From: Flavobacteriales bacterium | GTDB lineage: Bacteria > Bacteroidota > Bacteroidia > Flavobacteriales_F > PHOS-HE28 | Assembly (NCBI GenBank): GCA_020852835.1 | Contig: JADZAC010000015.1 | Coordinates: 28,456-92,455, forward strand | Direction: 5' to 3' | DNA length: 64,000 nucleotides | Part shown: piece after piece, positions 61,813-64,000 of the stretch | Position numbering within the stretch: the stretch's first letter is position 1 | Layout of the letters: the number at the start of each line of letters is the position of its first letter | Made by a program: the position numbers and the translations under genes | Notes under the pieces: generated by a model | The model's database searches: none | Told to the model about the DNA's origin: nothing | What the model saw: only the letters and a program-made list of their open reading frames with translations

Positions 61813-62802
61813 TCAATACAGCAGTTTCACCAGCTCCTCGATGGCAACGCCCTCGAAGAATTCCTCGGCGTGGATCGGCTGCAGCGCCATGCGCAGGTCG
61901 TCCGGGTGGTAGCGGATGCCGGTGATGGCCTGCTCCAGCTCGGCGATGTCGCGGCTGGTGAAGAAGTCGCCGTGGAACTTGGCCGCCTTCACATGGCCCC
62001 GCTCCACGAACAGGCGCGCGTCCACCTCGCCCACCGCAAAGCGCTGTATTCGCTGCAGGTTGAAGGCGGGCGACTCGCCGTAGTTCCAATCCCAGGATCG
62101 GTAGCGGCTTTGCGCCAGCGCATGTACGTCCTCCAGTGCATCCGGCGAGAGCACGTGCTGTGGCGGCGTGGCTGTGCCCGGGAACAAGTGCTTCAGCAGG
62201 GTGGCGCGGAAATTCTCCATGGTCACGGTGTCTGGAAGAAAGTCCCCGATGTTCACCACGCGGCTGCGCACCGACTGGATGCCCTTGGAGATCATCTTGC
62301 CGGGCTTGGGCTTCAGGGCATGCACCACATTGTCCAGCTCCGAGCGGAAGAGCAGGGTGCCGTGGCTCACCATGCGGTCGCGGCGCACGGCCTGCGCATT
62401 GCCGCTCACCTTGCGCCCGTCCGCCAGGATGTCGTTGCGGCCATTGAGCTCGGCGGGCACGCCCAGCTCATGCAGTGCGGCCAGCACCGGCGCGGTGAAC
62501 TCGCGGTAGTTGTTGAACTGGCTCTTCTCATACCGCCGGATGAAGCTGAAGTTCAGGTTGCCCAGGTCGTGGTACACCGCACCACCGCCCGAAATGCGGC
62601 GCACCACGCGGATGCCGTGCTCCTGCACAAAATCCGTGTCGATCTCCTCCAGTGTGTTCTGGTGCTTGCCGATGATGATCGAGGGCGCGTTCACATAGAA
62701 CAGCAGGTAGTTCTCATCGATCGGCAGGTTCAGCAGGCAATACTCCTCCAGGGCCAGGTTGAAGGCCGGATCGTGGTTGTTGCCGTTGTCAAGGAAAAGC
62801 AT
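61813..62802 (-). CDS. lplA: Lipoate-protein ligase A
   Basis: 329 residues. The lipoate-binding motif RRISGGGAVYHDLGNLNFSF (20 residues) is near 70-89, and GRNDILADGRKVSGNAQAV contains the conserved lysine that activates lipoate. It attaches lipoate to E2 and H-protein lysines, scavenging free lipoate. The C-terminal accessory domain is present, so it is a full ligase. Convergent with bshB1, 24 bases between stops. Confidence 0.94.
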   Translation of the reverse strand: MLFLDNGNNHDPAFNLALEEYCLLNLPIDENYLLFYVNAPSIIIGKHQNTLEEIDTDFVQEHGIRVVRRISGGGAVYHDLGNLNFSFIRRYEKSQFNNYREFTAPVLAALHELGVPAELNGRNDILADGRKVSGNAQAVRRDRMVSHGTLLFRSELDNVVHALKPKPGKMISKGIQSVRSRVVNIGDFLPDTVTMENFRATLLKHLFPGTATPPQHVLSPDALEDVHALAQSRYRSWDWNYGESPAFNLQRIQRFAVGEVDARLFVERGHVKAAKFHGDFFTSRDIAELEQAITGIRYHPDDLRMALQPIHAEEFFEGVAIEELVKLLY

Positions 62803-62890
62803 CAGGGCTGGCGGAAAGATCCTGCGAAGCTAACGTCCCGCCGATCGCCCGGGCTTGCGCAAGTCAGTTGGCGCAAGCGTTGCGCGGCTT

Positions 62891-63634
62891 TCAAGGCGTG
62901 GATCGATCCAGCAATTCAAACCGGAAGGTGAGCGATCGGCTGCGCTGACCGAGGAATTCGGGGTTGCCACCGAACTCGCCTTTCATCATCTCCTGCTTCG
63001 CCATTTCCATGATGCTGTCCAGCCAGGTGAGGCCGGTGCCGCTACCGGGCGCATGGGCGTTCAGCAGTTTGCCGAGTTTCCGGCCTCCCAAGGTCGCCAA
63101 GGTGCGTGCCTGCTCCTCGGCACGTTTGAACAGCCGCTGCATTAGTTCCACCTCGGTGCCCGTGGTGGGTTCGTATTCCCAGCGGCTCACGTGGCCATCG
63201 CCCTTGCTCTCCTTCCGCAGGAAGGCGACCAGCCGTTTCAGTTCCTCCTCTTTCGCCAGTTCAACACCCACCCCGGCCATTGCCGCACCCTGGTCATCGT
63301 AAGTGCTGATCGTGTAGTTGTCGGAGGCGGTCGCGGCATCGGTGAGGTTGAAACCGGCTTTCACCAGTTCCTTTTTCAGCTTCTCTGATTTTTCCCGCGA
63401 TTCCTCCTCGATCCGTTTCTGCACTTTCTCCCAATCCTCGCTTTCCTCGTAAACGGCATCGCTGTGCATCTCCGCCACTTCCGGGGTGAACGAATAGATG
63501 ATCCGTTTCACCTTCATGGACAGGGTGTCCGTTACGGTGAGTTCGATGTGGTCCTCCGTGATCGTTTGGGCGCCGAGGATGGATCCGAAGAGCGCGGGGA
63601 TCAGGAAGGCGAAGGGGCGTAGTTGTGTGGTCAT
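62891..63634 (-). CDS. Secreted SIMPL-like (DUF541) protein
   Basis: 247 residues. A signal peptide (FAFLIPALFGSILGAQ) precedes a domain in which strands alternate with a long charged helix (EDWEKVQKRIEEESREKSEK) and a RAEEQARTLATLGGRKLGKL segment near 185, the feature most like the SIMPL/DUF541 family. The start of the mature part (ITEDHIELTVTDTLSMKVKR) also fits. SIMPL proteins are oligomeric periplasmic proteins of unclear function. ATG 63634 follows an in-frame longer stretch that lacks any signal. Confidence is moderate for the family, good for secretion. Confidence 0.6.
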   Translation of the reverse strand: MTTQLRPFAFLIPALFGSILGAQTITEDHIELTVTDTLSMKVKRIIYSFTPEVAEMHSDAVYEESEDWEKVQKRIEEESREKSEKLKKELVKAGFNLTDAATASDNYTISTYDDQGAAMAGVGVELAKEEELKRLVAFLRKESKGDGHVSRWEYEPTTGTEVELMQRLFKRAEEQARTLATLGGRKLGKLLNAHAPGSGTGLTWLDSIMEMAKQEMMKGEFGGNPEFLGQRSRSLTFRFELLDRSTP

Positions 63635-64000
63635 GGGATTCTCGGACAAAGCTCGGAAATCGCGCCGGATCCCAACCTTCGCTGCCGCAAGTCTTCCCCG
63701 CCAACCCCACTGTGCGTTCCAACACCTACGGCGGGGGCGACTTGTGGCCTTGCATCTTTTATCCTTGCGTGTTCTCCCACGAAGTCTCCGGACTTCGTCA
63801 CAACCTTTGAACGTGATTCCAAGGTAGAACGAAGTTCGCACTTGCGGCTCATGGAGTTCCGAATGTAGCCCAGTGCGGCGGTCTGGAGACCGCTTTCGAT
63901 GCCGCCTACAAGCATTGCAAGCACGCCCACCAGTGACCCCGGCCTGGTTTTTCTGGAACTCACTTCCCGCTTGGGCCGGGAACACTGGCGGGAGCGGGGG
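63635..64000. other. Right-end intergenic region with short palindromes
   Basis: No gene is supported. 63779-63798 is an 8-bp stem (ACGAAGTC/GACTTCGT) around TCCG. GCGGTCTGGAGACCGC (63878-63893) has a CTGGAG centre like the REPs near 11.5 kb but different arms, and its flanks do not match them. Confidence 0.45.

Noticed and set aside
63878..63893. Fifth REP unit (GCGGTCTGGAGACCGC)
   Set aside because: It shares the CTGGAG centre, but the arms and both flanks differ from the four REPs near the RAYT, so membership of the same family is not supported.

Overview
The window is a high-GC chromosome segment of a Bacteroidota bacterium, probably an environmental lineage near the Flavobacteriales. 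The phylum call rests on several independent signs. Promoters fit the Bacteroidota pattern TTG-N19-TAnnTTTG (hup, and the -7 boxes of ilvE, tetR and the thiolase). Two proteins end in a gliding-motility-associated (CHU_C, type B) type IX secretion sorting domain. There is an ECF sigma/FecR pair, a TonB receptor with a carboxypeptidase-regulatory-like N-terminus, a complete MoxR-Bat aerotolerance operon, and bacillithiol biosynthesis (bshB1). All functional names are read from protein sequence; no database search was run.

Layout. 0-5 kb: hup, then a translationally coupled recQ-mpg-fmt operon, divergent from ilvE. 5-12 kb: membrane and secreted proteins of unknown role, a SixA phosphatase, a HIRAN protein, a satD-DUF3307 pair with a palindromic operator region, and a REP-associated tyrosine transposase (RAYT) surrounded by and containing REP palindromes. 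12-20 kb: clpB and a 1672-residue type IX cargo protein. 20.7-28.5 kb: one minus-strand operon of TetR regulator, TolC-type outer-membrane protein, membrane-fusion protein, RND pump, LpxR-type lipid A deacylase and DUF2141 protein. 28.7-34.7 kb: a PIN/DUF2281 toxin-antitoxin pair and an ECF sigma, FecR, STN-domain surface-repeat cluster. 34.7-45 kb: a type IX cargo protein, a small Spy-like protein, a lower-GC glycosidase-like lipoprotein next to a transposase remnant, a TonB receptor, and an AtoE transporter, NlpC/P60 peptidase and thiolase group. 45.0-45.5 kb: tRNA-Ser(GCT), tRNA-Arg(TCT) and tRNA-Pro(TGG), all minus. 45.5-64 kb: an orphan creD, a beta-helix protein with a dockerin-like tail, the moxR/bat operon, a DUF4442 protein, glutathione peroxidase coupled to bshB1, lplA and a SIMPL-like protein.

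The most unusual content lies between the genes. At least six kinds of short dispersed repeat share the window: (1) REP palindromes with their RAYT; (2) hairpins built from short units (TTGTCAG, GTAGTTC, GGCAGTA, ATAGGACAT); (3) a 150-270 bp GC-rich element in three copies with constant arms and a variable centre; (4) GCCCTTCG..CTCAGGGC hairpins, one of which sits inside a copy of (3); (5) CGACCCC..GGGGTCG palindromes, clustered where the STN gene has lost an obvious start codon; and (6) a nested inverted-repeat element abutting tRNA-Ser. Several lie between genes that look co-transcribed, so they may act on mRNA. Apart from the RAYT no mobility gene accompanies them here.
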